A stretch of DNA of 64,000 nt from Sabulitectum sp964386635 (GCA_964386635.1 CAYLRO010000010.1:8782-72781), one strand, 5' to 3'; numbered from the stretch's first letter, positions 50,924-60,173 are shown. The notes: generated by a model not told the origin, from the letters alone. Numbers and translations are program-made.

Positions 50924-52781
50924 AACGATCCTGGCCACCGACTGCGGCAGCACCACCACCAAGTCCATACTCATTGAGTACAGTGACAGTGATGGTCGCT
51001 ACCGTCTCGCGAGAAGAGGAGAAGCACCGACAACGGTGGAAGCTCCTGCGGAAGATGTCACCAAAGGCGTACTGAATGCCGTTGGTGAGATCGAAGATCT
51101 TGAAGGAAGAAGTTTCCTTAAAAAGGATACAGACGGTGTGAATGTAAGGGAAGGCTCCGGTGACGGGGTGGATCTCTATGTCTCAACATCTTCGGCTGGT
51201 GGTGGTCTTCAGATGACCGTTGCCGGCGTTGTTAAGTCCATGACCGGCGAGAGTGCTCAGAGAGCAGCTCTTGGTGCCGGGGCTATTGTCATGGATGTTG
51301 TTGCATCCAACGATGGCAGACTTCCCCACGAAAAAGTGGGAGACATCAGAAGGCTCCGTCCGGACATGATACTCCTTTCAGGCGGTATTGACGGAGGAAC
51401 CATTGATCATGTTGTGGAGCTGGCTGAAATAGTCAGGGCAGCAGACCCCAAACCCAGATTCGGTGTGGGATTCAAGCTTCCGGTTATTTTTGCAGGTAAC
51501 AAGAATGCCACCGGTGCAGTTTCAAAAGAGCTTGGTTCCACTGTGGAACTTAAGATAGTTGACAACCTCAGGCCTGTTCTCGAGAGAGAGAACCTGGGAC
51601 CTGCAAGAGACCTTATCCACGAACTCTTCATGGAACACGTAATGGCTCAGGCTCCAGGCTACGCAAAACTTATGGAGTGGACAGGGCACTATGTGAACGG
51701 CAAGTGGAAAAATGTTCCCATCATGCCTACTCCAGGTGCGGTGGGTAAGCTGATCGAACGGGTTGCGAAGCAGGAGGACATTCATGTAATGGGTGTTGAT
51801 ATAGGCGGTGCAACTACAGACGTTTTCAGTGTATTCGACAGCAATGAAGAACCTGTCTTCAACAGAACGGTGAGTGCCAATCTGGGCATGAGCTATTCTG
51901 TAAGCAATGTTCTGGCAAGTGCCGGGATGGACAATGTAATGAGGTGGGTGCCGTTCCACATGGACGAAGCCGATCTCCGGAACAGGATCAGGAACAAGAT
52001 GATCCGTCCCACTACGATTCCACAGGAGCTGGAAGAACTGATCATCGAGCAGGCTATTGCAAGAGAGGCTCTCAGACTGGCTCTTGTTCAGCACAAAGAG
52101 CTCGCAACAGGTCTCAAGGGAGTTGCCCAGGAAAGAACCATCGGTGATGCCTTCGAGCAGACTCAGACAGGCGCAACTCTTGTTAACATGATGGATCTTG
52201 ATCTTCTCATCGGTTCAGGCGGTGTACTCAGCCACGCACCCAGAAGAAGCCAGACTGCACACATGCTTGTGGACAGTTTCCTTCCGGAGGGTGTTACAAT
52301 GCTTGCTGTTGACTCCATCTTCATGATGCCTCACCTTGGTGTTCTCAGCGAGGTTCATCCCGAGGCTGCAGTCGAGGTGTTCAACAACGACTGTCTTATC
52401 AAACTGGGACACTGTGTAGCTCCTTCCGGTCCTTACAAGAAAGCTCCCTATCTGGCTGAGCTTACAATGACAATGCCTGACGGCACTGTAAGGAAAGAGA
52501 AAATCCTTTCTGGTGATATGAAGCTTATCCCTCTTGGCGTAGGAGAATCAGCTGACACAGTCATTACTCCGTTCAAGAGTCTTGATGTGGGCAACGGTCC
52601 CGGCGAAAAGTGGGAGGGTAAACTTGAGGGCGGTATTGTCGGCCTGCTTCTTGACGGAAGAGGAAGACATCCCTTCAACCTTCCTGAGGATGACTCAAGG
52701 AGAGTGAAGATGCTCCAGACCTGGTCACAGACTCTGGATACATATCCTGAACGCTTCCTCAGTATGGGAGGTGACAAGTAA
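50904..52781 (+). CDS. MutL/GlmL-family ASKHA ATPase (no mutase genes nearby)
   Basis: A 625-residue protein of the GlmL/MutL family. This family was named from the protein between the glutamate mutase subunit genes and has the actin/Hsp70/sugar-kinase fold. The phosphate-1 loop is ATDCGSTTTKS (residues 11-21), and the phosphate-2 loop GVDIGGATTDVFSVF lies near residue 300. TPGAVGKLIERVAKQ and LIGSGGVLSHAPRR are further conserved blocks. Known relatives are proposed reactivases or chaperones for B12-dependent mutases. No mutE or mutS is present in the window, so its client here is unknown. The start GTG 50904 follows AAGGGAGAGGCA. It overlaps the downstream gene by one base. Confidence 0.85.
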   Translation: MGTDRVKTILATDCGSTTTKSILIEYSDSDGRYRLARRGEAPTTVEAPAEDVTKGVLNAVGEIEDLEGRSFLKKDTDGVNVREGSGDGVDLYVSTSSAGGGLQMTVAGVVKSMTGESAQRAALGAGAIVMDVVASNDGRLPHEKVGDIRRLRPDMILLSGGIDGGTIDHVVELAEIVRAADPKPRFGVGFKLPVIFAGNKNATGAVSKELGSTVELKIVDNLRPVLERENLGPARDLIHELFMEHVMAQAPGYAKLMEWTGHYVNGKWKNVPIMPTPGAVGKLIERVAKQEDIHVMGVDIGGATTDVFSVFDSNEEPVFNRTVSANLGMSYSVSNVLASAGMDNVMRWVPFHMDEADLRNRIRNKMIRPTTIPQELEELIIEQAIAREALRLALVQHKELATGLKGVAQERTIGDAFEQTQTGATLVNMMDLDLLIGSGGVLSHAPRRSQTAHMLVDSFLPEGVTMLAVDSIFMMPHLGVLSEVHPEAAVEVFNNDCLIKLGHCVAPSGPYKKAPYLAELTMTMPDGTVRKEKILSGDMKLIPLGVGESADTVITPFKSLDVGNGPGEKWEGKLEGGIVGLLLDGRGRHPFNLPEDDSRRVKMLQTWSQTLDTYPERFLSMGGDK

Positions 52782-53908
52782 TGGCATTCGCATACACACC
52801 CGGTCTGAGAGTGGCCGATGTTGCAGATATCGCCAAAACAAGAAGACTTCCCCTGAGAGGTGAGGTTCTTGTAAAAAAAGGTGACATGATCGCTGCGGAT
52901 ACAGTTGTAGCCAGAACAGAACTCCCCGGCAATGTGAAGATGTTCAACATTGCCAACCTCATGGGAGTTCCTGCATCAGACATCCCTGAACTTCTTCTGA
53001 AGAAAGAAGGGGAAGTTATTGCCGAGGGCGAACCTCTTGCTATGAGCAAGGGACTTTTCGGCAAGTGGTTCAAGAGTACTGTGAAGAGTCCCATCGAGGG
53101 AGTCTTTGAAAGTTTCAACGAGATAACAGGTCAGGCTGTTCTTCGTGAGCCGCCCATACCTGTTGAAATAGACGGTTATGTGAACGGAAAAGTAACTGAG
53201 GTACTTCCCGGTGAAGGCGTTATCGTAGAGACTCACTGCACATTCGTGCAGGGGATCTTCGGTATAGGCGGCGAGGTTCGCGGAGAGATCAAGGTTGTGT
53301 GTTCCTCACCTGACCAGGAGATTACGCCTGACAGGATTACTGCTGACTGCAAGGGCAAGATCCTCCTTGGCGGAAGCTACATCAGTCATGCAACACTGAA
53401 GAAAGCTGTGGCTGCAGGAGTAAAGGCTATAGTTGTCGGAGGTTTTGACGATAAGGACCTCAAGGACCTTCTGGGTTACGATCTGGGAGTTGCCATTACA
53501 GGCCATGAGAAGAAGGGGCTTACCCTGGTTCTCACAGAAGGCTTTGGAAGAATGAACATGGCAGGCGGAACATTCGATCTCCTGAAAAAGCGCCAGGGAA
53601 TGGTTGCCAGTGTGAACGGTGCGACACAGATCCGCGCAGGTGTTATGAGACCGGAGATAGTCATACCCCTTGCCGCAGATGCCGTAAGTGCAAAAACCTC
53701 CTCGAAGCAGGCTGGTGCCATGGATCTCGGATCCACCATCAGATGTATCCGTGCTCCGTTCTTTGGAATGATCGGTAAAGTGGCATCTCTTCCACCTGAA
53801 CTTCAGGTTGTTGACTCTGAGGCCAAGGTGAGAGTTCTCGAGGTTTTGTTTGACAACGGCAAGAAATTCACTGTACCCAGGGCCAATGTAGAGCTTATCG
53901 AGAGCTGA
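52781..53908 (+). CDS. Conserved protein with barrel-sandwich (biotinyl/lipoyl-like) N-terminus, function unknown
   Basis: A 375-residue soluble protein, not assignable to a named family. The first ~170 residues have repeating short strands such as GEVLVKKGDMIAADTVVA, GEVIAEGEPLAM and VKSPIEGVFESFNEITGQ. These look like barrel-sandwich hybrid folds of biotinyl/lipoyl domains and RnfC-type proteins, but no MKM lysine motif is present. A Rossmann-like half follows with KILLGGSYISHATLKKAVAAGVKAIVVGG, ending in a small beta domain (KKFTVPRANVELI). ATG 52781 overlaps the GlmL-like stop (TAATG), a tight coupling that suggests joint function. The operon ends at a strong terminator. Confidence 0.7.
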   Translation: MAFAYTPGLRVADVADIAKTRRLPLRGEVLVKKGDMIAADTVVARTELPGNVKMFNIANLMGVPASDIPELLLKKEGEVIAEGEPLAMSKGLFGKWFKSTVKSPIEGVFESFNEITGQAVLREPPIPVEIDGYVNGKVTEVLPGEGVIVETHCTFVQGIFGIGGEVRGEIKVVCSSPDQEITPDRITADCKGKILLGGSYISHATLKKAVAAGVKAIVVGGFDDKDLKDLLGYDLGVAITGHEKKGLTLVLTEGFGRMNMAGGTFDLLKKRQGMVASVNGATQIRAGVMRPEIVIPLAADAVSAKTSSKQAGAMDLGSTIRCIRAPFFGMIGKVASLPPELQVVDSEAKVRVLEVLFDNGKKFTVPRANVELIES

Positions 53909-53927
53909 TTGAGTTTAGAACAGACAG

Positions 53928-53955
53928 TGGGGGCGCCTTATAGCGCCCCCATTTT
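53928..53955 (+). terminator. Intrinsic terminator after the gcv-GlmL operon
   Basis: TGGGGGCGC (53928-53936) and GCGCCCCCA (53943-53951) around CTTATA, then TTTT. It probably also serves the convergent minus-strand operon partly. Confidence 0.85.
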
Positions 53956-53986
53956 CATGTGCGCCAGACCCGGAGCTGTTAACCGG

Positions 53987-55588
53987 TTAGTGAGATGTGT
54001 CCGGAGGGAGCAAGTCCCTCTGGATGTTCCTGCTGAAGAGCACGCAGCTCAGACTTTTTCCGAATGACACTTCACCGCAGACTCTGAACCGGTCATCATA
54101 GTCTCTCAGGAATTCCGCGGTTAGCAGAGCGTCCCTGCCCAGACAGATAACTACCGGATCCATGTGATTCAGTGCATTGAGAGTTTCAGTAAGCAGACCG
54201 GCAGTGCCTGCATAAACAACAGGTTTGCCTGCGGCCATGGAATCAGTAAGCCAGCCCGGCAGGATCCAGTTGGTGGTTATCATGCAGTCGCCGTTTGTTT
54301 CGGCAGTGCTGTTCAACTCTGTTACCCTTGCTCTGTTTATACCCAGAAACAGAAGAGCTGAGGCTGTAATAAGCACGGCTGGACCCAGTATCCTGTACAT
54401 TTTTATTTTCCCGGGCTTCAGGTGTCTCAGCATGAGGAAGAAAGGCAGAAAAAGGTGACGGACTCCCCATGCAGGCCCTTCTGTGTGCATTGGAAGGAGC
54501 AGAATCAGCAGAATCCCGAAAATCAGAAGCTCTCTCCTGCTCTTTTTTAACATGTCTCCATCAAACAGCCAGAGTACCGGGAATACAAGAAGAGGATGTT
54601 TCATTGTGAAGCCATCCAGGAAAGGGTATCCCCTTACTGCCCAGAATAAGCATGCTCCCAGGCAGATAAGCATTCCTGCTGCAGACGCAGTGGTGCCGGC
54701 TTTTCCGTTACCCAGTGCCAGAGACCACAGTCCCCATAGAACAGCTCCGGGTACAAGCCACAATCCCCCTGATTTTCCCGGTACAACAGAAAGAAGTGCT
54801 TTGCCGCAGGCAGCCATTTTCAACTGAATCATGGAAGCATTGCCGCTGTCTGCACTGTAGAGAGCCTGTTCTTTCACCCCTGACAGAAGATGGCTTCCCA
54901 TTATATCACCGCCGGAAAAGAACCAGTTGCCCAATAGCAGAATCACCAGAGCGGGAAGAGCAGGATGTATTTTCCTGTACCATTTTCCGTCCAGAGTGAG
55001 GAATACCAGCAGGAATCCCACTGCAAATTCTGTTCTGAACAGAGCAGCAGCTCCAGTCATTAAGAATGCAGCTGCAGCCTTGTTTTTTTCAGCAGATTCC
55101 ACTGCCAGGAAAACAAGGGCGATGCTCAGCGGATATGACCACATACCCAGAGAAAAATACAGAACCGGAGTGCACACAAGGGGTATTGCAGCGGCTGAAA
55201 GTGGTTGAAAACCCTTTTCTGTCAGCTTCCGCCAGAGGAGGAACCAGAGAATGAAACCGGATATCAGAGTTGGAAGCAGAAAACCTCTGCCGTGAAAAGG
55301 TGAAGACAGCAGGGCTGTGCCCGGGTTATAGTAAGAAAAGAGACCATTCTCTCGCAGGCATCCGAAATGTGCCGGTACAGGCCTTGCTTCATCAGCGCTG
55401 GAGCCAAGCAGATGGCCCCCGGGGTAGTCAAGGATAACCGGAAAAGCAATAGAGTTATGAAGCGACCGGGCCTGGAGGAGTCTGTATCCCTCGTCCATTA
55501 CAAGATGCGTTCCAGGTACAGCGTACCATAGTCCAATGAACAGAACTGCTACTGCCAGGGGCCACTTTGCGGTTCTCAGAAAACTCAA
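53987..55588 (-). CDS. Polytopic membrane protein, GT-C glycosyltransferase-like
   Basis: A protein of about 533 residues with roughly ten hydrophobic helices covering most of residues 10-430, and a soluble C-terminal domain. After the first helix comes HLVMDEGYRLLQARSL. An acidic DE pair in the first external loop is the typical catalytic/metal site of GT-C (PMT/ArnT/PglB-type) glycosyltransferases that use polyprenyl-linked sugars. The family is not certain. I choose TTG 55588, which overlaps the upstream stop as TTGA and has AGGTAAG just before it; an in-frame TTG at 55618 would add ten residues. It is the last gene of the ABC-F/GNAT operon. Confidence 0.72.
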   Translation of the reverse strand: MSFLRTAKWPLAVAVLFIGLWYAVPGTHLVMDEGYRLLQARSLHNSIAFPVILDYPGGHLLGSSADEARPVPAHFGCLRENGLFSYYNPGTALLSSPFHGRGFLLPTLISGFILWFLLWRKLTEKGFQPLSAAAIPLVCTPVLYFSLGMWSYPLSIALVFLAVESAEKNKAAAAFLMTGAAALFRTEFAVGFLLVFLTLDGKWYRKIHPALPALVILLLGNWFFSGGDIMGSHLLSGVKEQALYSADSGNASMIQLKMAACGKALLSVVPGKSGGLWLVPGAVLWGLWSLALGNGKAGTTASAAGMLICLGACLFWAVRGYPFLDGFTMKHPLLVFPVLWLFDGDMLKKSRRELLIFGILLILLLPMHTEGPAWGVRHLFLPFFLMLRHLKPGKIKMYRILGPAVLITASALLFLGINRARVTELNSTAETNGDCMITTNWILPGWLTDSMAAGKPVVYAGTAGLLTETLNALNHMDPVVICLGRDALLTAEFLRDYDDRFRVCGEVSFGKSLSCVLFSRNIQRDLLPPDTSH

Positions 55589-56445
55589 TTGCTTACCTGC
55601 TTCCCTGAGGGGATACAATGGCCGTAATACCTGTACAGGGGTATGTTGGCTTCTCCATTGTTTTCCCAGTATGAGAAACCTGCTTCAAGTGCGGTTTTCA
55701 ACAGTTCCCTGTGGGAATCATGAATCATCATCTCCAGATAATCCATACCTTTTAAGGCAGCCAGACACAGAGCACCAGTGATAAAACTTTCCGGGTCACC
55801 AAGAGCTGATGCAAGCGGGGATACTTCAGCCCCTCTGCTGGATGTGAGAAATCCTGTACCGGATTCCGTCTGCCAGAACTGAGCATGACTTTTCAACCAC
55901 GCCGGTGTATCAGCTGCTGACGTGTGAATGTATTTCCATCCGCAGGGTGTGTGCTCAGAATATATTGAAAGATCACCGGATGACAGTGCTGTTTCAGTTA
56001 AGGACACAGATGCTCGTGAAGGAAAAGGTTTTTCAATACCGATAACATGAAACAGTTCAGTTATGCGGAACCCCTGTTTCTCTGCCATGGTTCTGCTTTC
56101 CACATTGCCTGTGTAAGTGGAGAATTCCACCGCTGAGAATTCACCGGCTTCAACTTTTTCCAGAGCAAGCCGAAGTACCTGATCACTCATGAGTCTGCCG
56201 TAGCCTCTGCCCCTGAAGTCAGGATGGACCCTGAGGCCCTCAAGCCAGGCAATTCTGCCGGGCATTCCGGTTATCTTGGCACAGGCAACCACCCTGCCGT
56301 CTGCTTCTCCAACAACGAATCCACCGTCTGCAAGCCAGTTCCTCGATACCTGCTCCAGATAATCATGCCCATCCCAGGTATTTCTGGAAATTTCCGCCAG
56401 GTCATCCGTATCACCGGCTGCTGCTTCTCTGATCACAAGGCTCAT
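55585..56445 (-). CDS. GNAT-family N-acetyltransferase
   Basis: A 286-residue protein. Residues 1-140 form a GNAT domain: IREAAAGDTDDLAEI at the N-terminus, LEGLRVHPDFRGRGYGRLM with the acetyl-CoA-binding R-G-x-G-x-G/R loop, and TGNVESRTMAEKQGF. The second half (about 145-286) is a weaker domain, possibly a degenerate GNAT repeat (DYLEMMIHDSHRELLKTALEAGF). Substrate unknown. ATG 56445 follows AGAAAGGACAGC and overlaps the ABC-F gene end by 35 bases. Association with an ABC-F gene might point to drug or ribosome-related modification (inference). Confidence 0.87.
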   Translation of the reverse strand: MSLVIREAAAGDTDDLAEISRNTWDGHDYLEQVSRNWLADGGFVVGEADGRVVACAKITGMPGRIAWLEGLRVHPDFRGRGYGRLMSDQVLRLALEKVEAGEFSAVEFSTYTGNVESRTMAEKQGFRITELFHVIGIEKPFPSRASVSLTETALSSGDLSIYSEHTPCGWKYIHTSAADTPAWLKSHAQFWQTESGTGFLTSSRGAEVSPLASALGDPESFITGALCLAALKGMDYLEMMIHDSHRELLKTALEAGFSYWENNGEANIPLYRYYGHCIPSGKQVSN

Positions 56446-57964
56446 GCTGTCCTTTCTGTACTCCTGTTAATTCGGAATATAAAATTTCCAGTCTGTTTCC
56501 GCTGATTCTCCATTCCATAACGGTCACAGCATTTAAAAAGGCCCTGTCGTGACTCACCAGGAGCAGCCCTCCGGTAAAGTCCCTCAATGCTGACTCAAGG
56601 CACTGGATTGAGGGCAGATCCATGTGATTGGTGGGTTCATCCATTACCACAAGCCAGGGATTTGAAGAAAGCCCCAGAGCAAGAAGCAGTTTTCGGGATT
56701 CGCCTGGGCTGGGTACCGCTGAATCCAGCAGTCTTTCCGGATCGCTGCCCAGCCTTCTCACCAGCGTCATCACTGCTCCCAGCTCTTCCCCGGAGAGTTT
56801 TAAAGCAGTTTCCAGACACCTGGAGGATTCTTCTGAAGATATTTCCTGCGGTATCCAGATCAGTTTGTCAGAAGGACAGTTCATTCTGGGGAAAAGGTGA
56901 CGAAGAAGTGTAGATTTGCCTGATCCGTTCAGTCCTGTAAGCGCTATTCTGCTCTTCGGAGTGATTACAAGTTCAGGCAGCTTCACTGTTCTGCTCCCTG
57001 TCCTGAATGAACCTTCAGGCAGATCAAGGAGGTAATTCCTCCCGGACCTTTCCCCTTCAAGATCAATTCCGCTTCTGTGTACTTTCCTGTAGGTAATGGA
57101 TTCCATGTGCCTGCGTGCCCGTTCAGCTTTACCGGCTGCTTCCCTGCTTCTCTGACCGGCCTTCTGAACAATGCCGTCTACTCTTGAAGCGCCGTCGAGA
57201 TTGTACTTGCAGATATCTTTGAAGGATACGCGGTTTCCTGTTGAATGTGCCTGAATTGTCCTGGCTTTAAGCATTTTGTGTCTCGCGTCTCTTTTCTTCC
57301 TGAGATAGTTTTCCTTGGCTTCCAGTCTTCTCTTCACAAGCAGTTCCCGTTGCCTCTTCTCCTCCTGAAATGCAAGGGAATACCCTGATCTGTAGAAGCT
57401 GATGCTGTCCGGTCTGAAAAGAACCGTTGAAGAGCAGATGTCGTCCATGGCCTGTCTGTCATGAGTTACCAGCAGACCGCAACCGGTGAATTCCTCCATG
57501 GCCCTTAGTATGAAGTCCCTCCCCTTTGTATCAAGATGGTTAAGGGGTTCATCAAGGGCCAGAACAACAGGTTTTCTCCAGAGAGCAACTGCGATCTGCA
57601 GTCTTTTCCTCTCTCCCTGGGAGAGAGTATTCCATCTGTCAGGCCAGTCGTCTTCCAGCCTGAGGGTTTTCCTGAGGGCAATTACTTCCCTGCTCCAGTC
57701 CAGAGTGAAGTCTTCCAGAAACTCCGGCGGATGTTCCGTTCTCTGAGGGCAGTAGACTGCTGAACCTGTTGAGACAACAGAACCGGATTCCGGTTTCAGC
57801 AGGCTGCAGGCCAGTTTAAGCGCTGTGGTCTTGCCACAGCCGTTGGCGCCTGCAAAGGCAGACCAGCCTGATTTCAGATTAAGGGAAAGCTTCTCCACTG
57901 CAGGATTGACAGAGCCTGGATACGTATATGAAACATCTGCAAAAATGATATGGCAGCTGTGCAT
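56411..57964 (-). CDS. ABC-F family ATP-binding protein (ribosome-associated type)
   Basis: A 517-residue soluble tandem ABC protein without membrane helices. ABC1: Walker A GANGCGKTT, signature LSQGERKRL, Walker B LALDEPLNHLD. ABC2: GLNGSGKSTL, signature SPGESRKLL, VVMDEPTNHMD. The two are separated by a long charged helical linker (about residues 190-300), the element that reaches into the ribosome E/P site. ABC-F proteins act on translating ribosomes, some giving antibiotic resistance, others housekeeping (EttA/Uup type). Which type this is cannot be told. The ATG 57964 is preceded by AAAGGAATTTC, enclosed in a leader hairpin with an upstream five-codon ORF. First gene of a three-gene minus-strand operon. 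Confidence 0.9.
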   Translation of the reverse strand: MHSCHIIFADVSYTYPGSVNPAVEKLSLNLKSGWSAFAGANGCGKTTALKLACSLLKPESGSVVSTGSAVYCPQRTEHPPEFLEDFTLDWSREVIALRKTLRLEDDWPDRWNTLSQGERKRLQIAVALWRKPVVLALDEPLNHLDTKGRDFILRAMEEFTGCGLLVTHDRQAMDDICSSTVLFRPDSISFYRSGYSLAFQEEKRQRELLVKRRLEAKENYLRKKRDARHKMLKARTIQAHSTGNRVSFKDICKYNLDGASRVDGIVQKAGQRSREAAGKAERARRHMESITYRKVHRSGIDLEGERSGRNYLLDLPEGSFRTGSRTVKLPELVITPKSRIALTGLNGSGKSTLLRHLFPRMNCPSDKLIWIPQEISSEESSRCLETALKLSGEELGAVMTLVRRLGSDPERLLDSAVPSPGESRKLLLALGLSSNPWLVVMDEPTNHMDLPSIQCLESALRDFTGGLLLVSHDRAFLNAVTVMEWRISGNRLEILYSELTGVQKGQHEPCDQRSSSR

Positions 57965-57966
57965 GA

Positions 57967-58012
57967 AATTCCTTTCAGAAAAAGAGTGTTTGCCGCTTTT
58001 TCAGAAGGAATT
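57967..58012 (-). promoter_or_regulatory. Leader hairpin hiding the ABC-F ribosome-binding site
   Basis: On the minus strand AATTCCTT (58012-58005) and GAAAAAG (58002-57996) pair with CTTTTTC (57984-57978) and AAGGAATT (57974-57967). The result is a 7+8 bp stem with a small internal loop and an 11-base apical loop. The 3' arm contains AAAGGAA, the ribosome-binding site two to nine bases before the ABC-F ATG. No U-run follows, so it acts, if at all, on translation. Confidence 0.6.
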
Positions 58013-58018
58013 GATCAT
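58001..58018 (-). CDS. Putative five-codon leader peptide (MINSF)
   Basis: ATG ATC AAT TCC TTC TGA on the minus strand, coding MINSF. It covers the whole 5' outer arm of the hairpin that hides the ABC-F ribosome-binding site, so a ribosome stalled here would free that site. A weak GGGATGGTG precedes it. This is the layout of translational attenuators in resistance genes (erm, cat). It is short enough to occur by chance. A TATATT -10-like box lies further upstream (58062-58067). Confidence 0.4.
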   Translation of the reverse strand: MINSF

Positions 58019-58160
58019 GTTTCACCATCCCGGTTGGTTACAGTTTTCAGACTTCCCGCCTAATATACAATCTGATTTATTGGAACCGTGAACCCTTTCA
58101 TTTTGTATTCCAGAAACAAATGGAGAGTTGCCAGACATCAAACTGGAGAGGTCAGGGAGA

Positions 58161-60116
58161 ATGAACAGACTGTCAGAGGAAACCAGTGCCTATCTTCTTG
58201 CCCATGCGGATAATCCTGTTAACTGGTATCCCTGGGGAGATGAGGCTTTTGCCGCTGCCGAGTCTGAGAATAAACCGATTTTCCTCTCTACAGGCTACTC
58301 CTCCTGTCACTGGTGTCATGTTATGGAGGAAGAAAGTTTTCAAAACCCCCAGGTGGCAGCCCTGATGAATGAAACCTTCATCTGCATCAAGGTGGACAGA
58401 GAAGAACGCCCGGACATTGACAATCTGTACATGAAATTCACAGTGGCAATGACAGGCAGCGGCGGATGGCCTATGACAGTGATAATGACCCCGGACGGAA
58501 AACCCTTCTTCACTGGAACATACCTGCCCAAGGATACTTCTTTTGGAAGAACCGGGATGATGCAGCTGATCCCGCTTATACATGAGCAATGGGAAGCCGG
58601 CAGTGATGCAGTTACTGCCAGGGCCTGTGAGATAGAGGAAGTTGTTCTCAGAAGTGTGAACAGCCCGTCAGTGCCGGTGGAAGTTTCTTCGGAAACAGTG
58701 AATAACGGGTTTCATGAATTCAGGGCTTCATATGATTCTGCTTATGGCGGTTTCGGGAGGGCACCGAAATTTCCTTCACCGCACAATCTCCTCTTTTTAC
58801 TCCGGTACTGGAAAGTATCCGGTGAACAGGAAGCTCTTGAAATGGTGGAGTCTACTCTGAGAGCAATCCGTGAAGGCGGTATATACGATCAGATCGGTTT
58901 CGGGATTCACCGGTATTCCACTGACAGAGAGTGGCTGGTTCCACACTTCGAGAAAATGCTTTATGACCAGGCTCTGTTCACCATGGCCCTTCTGGAAACA
59001 TATCAGGCTACAGGTGATGTTTTCTATGCAACTGCAGCATCTGAGATGATTGAATACGTATTCAGGGTTATGACATCCCCGGACGGAGCATTCAATGCTT
59101 CTGAGGATGCAGACAGTCCCGGGGGAGAAGGGGCATACTACACATGGTCCACAGAAGAGCTGTCTCAGGTTCTTTCGGCTGACCAGGCCGCTCTCGCTGC
59201 AGAATACTGGAATATTTCCGATTCCTCCGGGATTCTTCATCAGTCCGGCAGTAATACCTTTTCACCTGAGCAGCTGATTCAGCTGGAGGGCATCAGAGAA
59301 ATACTTCTGGAAAGAAGGGGTCACAGACAGGGACCGGCCCTGGACCGGAAGATCCTTACAGACTGGAATGGTCTGATGATCGCTTCTCTGGCCAGAGCTT
59401 CCGCAGTTCTTGAAAACCCGCGGTATCTTAATGCTGCTGTGGAGAGTTTCGAATTCATTCTGGAAAACATGATGAAAGAGGATCAGAGGCTATGTCACAG
59501 TTACGCCATGGGCAGACAGGGTCCTGATGGATTTCTTGATGACTATGCTTTCCTGATCACGGGCTCTCTTGAGCTCTACAGATCCACTCTTAACCCCAGG
59601 TATCTCCAGTTATCCATGAATCTTCAGGCAGAGCTTGACCTGCATTTTGCAGACCAGTCCGGTGGAGGTTACTTTTTCACAGGAGATTACACCGATAAGC
59701 CTGTCACAAGACTCATTGAGTCTTATGATGGAGCTGTGCCTTCAGGAAATTCAGTGGAACTTATCAATCTGATCACTCTGTGGAAACTTACAGGAGATCT
59801 CTCATACATGGAACGGGCTGAAGCCATGGAGGCTGCTTTCGGAAACTCGGTTGCATTATCTCCAACGGCTTATTCCATGATGCTTTCAGGGATAATGTCT
59901 GGACAGCAGACAGGAACGGAAGTAGTTCTTGCAGGTGACCCTGATGATCAGGTGATGCAGGAAATGCTCCAGGTGCTGAGATCTGAATTCAGACCCTTCA
60001 CCACGGTGATGCTGGATGACAGGTCCGGTAACACTGCTGTTCAGGCATCAGTGTGCATAAATGGAGCATGCAGTCTTCCTGTAGAAACCGCAGAAGAATT
60101 GAGAAACAGCCTGTAG
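58161..60116 (+). CDS. YyaL/SSP411-type thioredoxin-domain (DUF255) protein
   Basis: A 651-residue cytosolic protein. The N-terminal thioredoxin-fold domain (about 1-165) is typical: NRLSEETSAYLLAHADNPVNWYPW, then YSSCHWCHVM (CxxC) and KVDREERPD. The long C-terminal (alpha/alpha)6 toroid (DUF255/glycosyl-hydrolase-like) includes FEKMLYDQAL, NASEDADSPGGEGAYYTW and DWNGLMIASLA. The family (human SPATA20, B. subtilis YyaL) is widespread but without known reaction. ATG 58161 is chosen because homologues begin with M-x-N-R-L; TTG 58128 is in frame but abuts its ribosome-binding site. It is divergent from the ABC-F operon. Confidence 0.92.
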   Translation: MNRLSEETSAYLLAHADNPVNWYPWGDEAFAAAESENKPIFLSTGYSSCHWCHVMEEESFQNPQVAALMNETFICIKVDREERPDIDNLYMKFTVAMTGSGGWPMTVIMTPDGKPFFTGTYLPKDTSFGRTGMMQLIPLIHEQWEAGSDAVTARACEIEEVVLRSVNSPSVPVEVSSETVNNGFHEFRASYDSAYGGFGRAPKFPSPHNLLFLLRYWKVSGEQEALEMVESTLRAIREGGIYDQIGFGIHRYSTDREWLVPHFEKMLYDQALFTMALLETYQATGDVFYATAASEMIEYVFRVMTSPDGAFNASEDADSPGGEGAYYTWSTEELSQVLSADQAALAAEYWNISDSSGILHQSGSNTFSPEQLIQLEGIREILLERRGHRQGPALDRKILTDWNGLMIASLARASAVLENPRYLNAAVESFEFILENMMKEDQRLCHSYAMGRQGPDGFLDDYAFLITGSLELYRSTLNPRYLQLSMNLQAELDLHFADQSGGGYFFTGDYTDKPVTRLIESYDGAVPSGNSVELINLITLWKLTGDLSYMERAEAMEAAFGNSVALSPTAYSMMLSGIMSGQQTGTEVVLAGDPDDQVMQEMLQVLRSEFRPFTTVMLDDRSGNTAVQASVCINGACSLPVETAEELRNSL

Positions 60117-60144
60117 CGCGTGAACCCCAGATCTCTTGCCATTG

Positions 60145-60173
60145 TTGCAGGGTTTCCTCCGGCAATGTATTAT
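60145..60173 (+). promoter_or_regulatory. Predicted sigma70-type promoter for the DUF6754 membrane cluster
   Basis: TTGCAG (60145-60150), an exact 17-base spacer, then TATTAT (60168-60173), 48 bases before the ATG at 60222. Confidence 0.6.

Noticed and set aside
50904..52781. Calling the ATPase a glutamate mutase accessory protein
   Set aside because: No mutase subunit genes are in the window; only family membership is supported.
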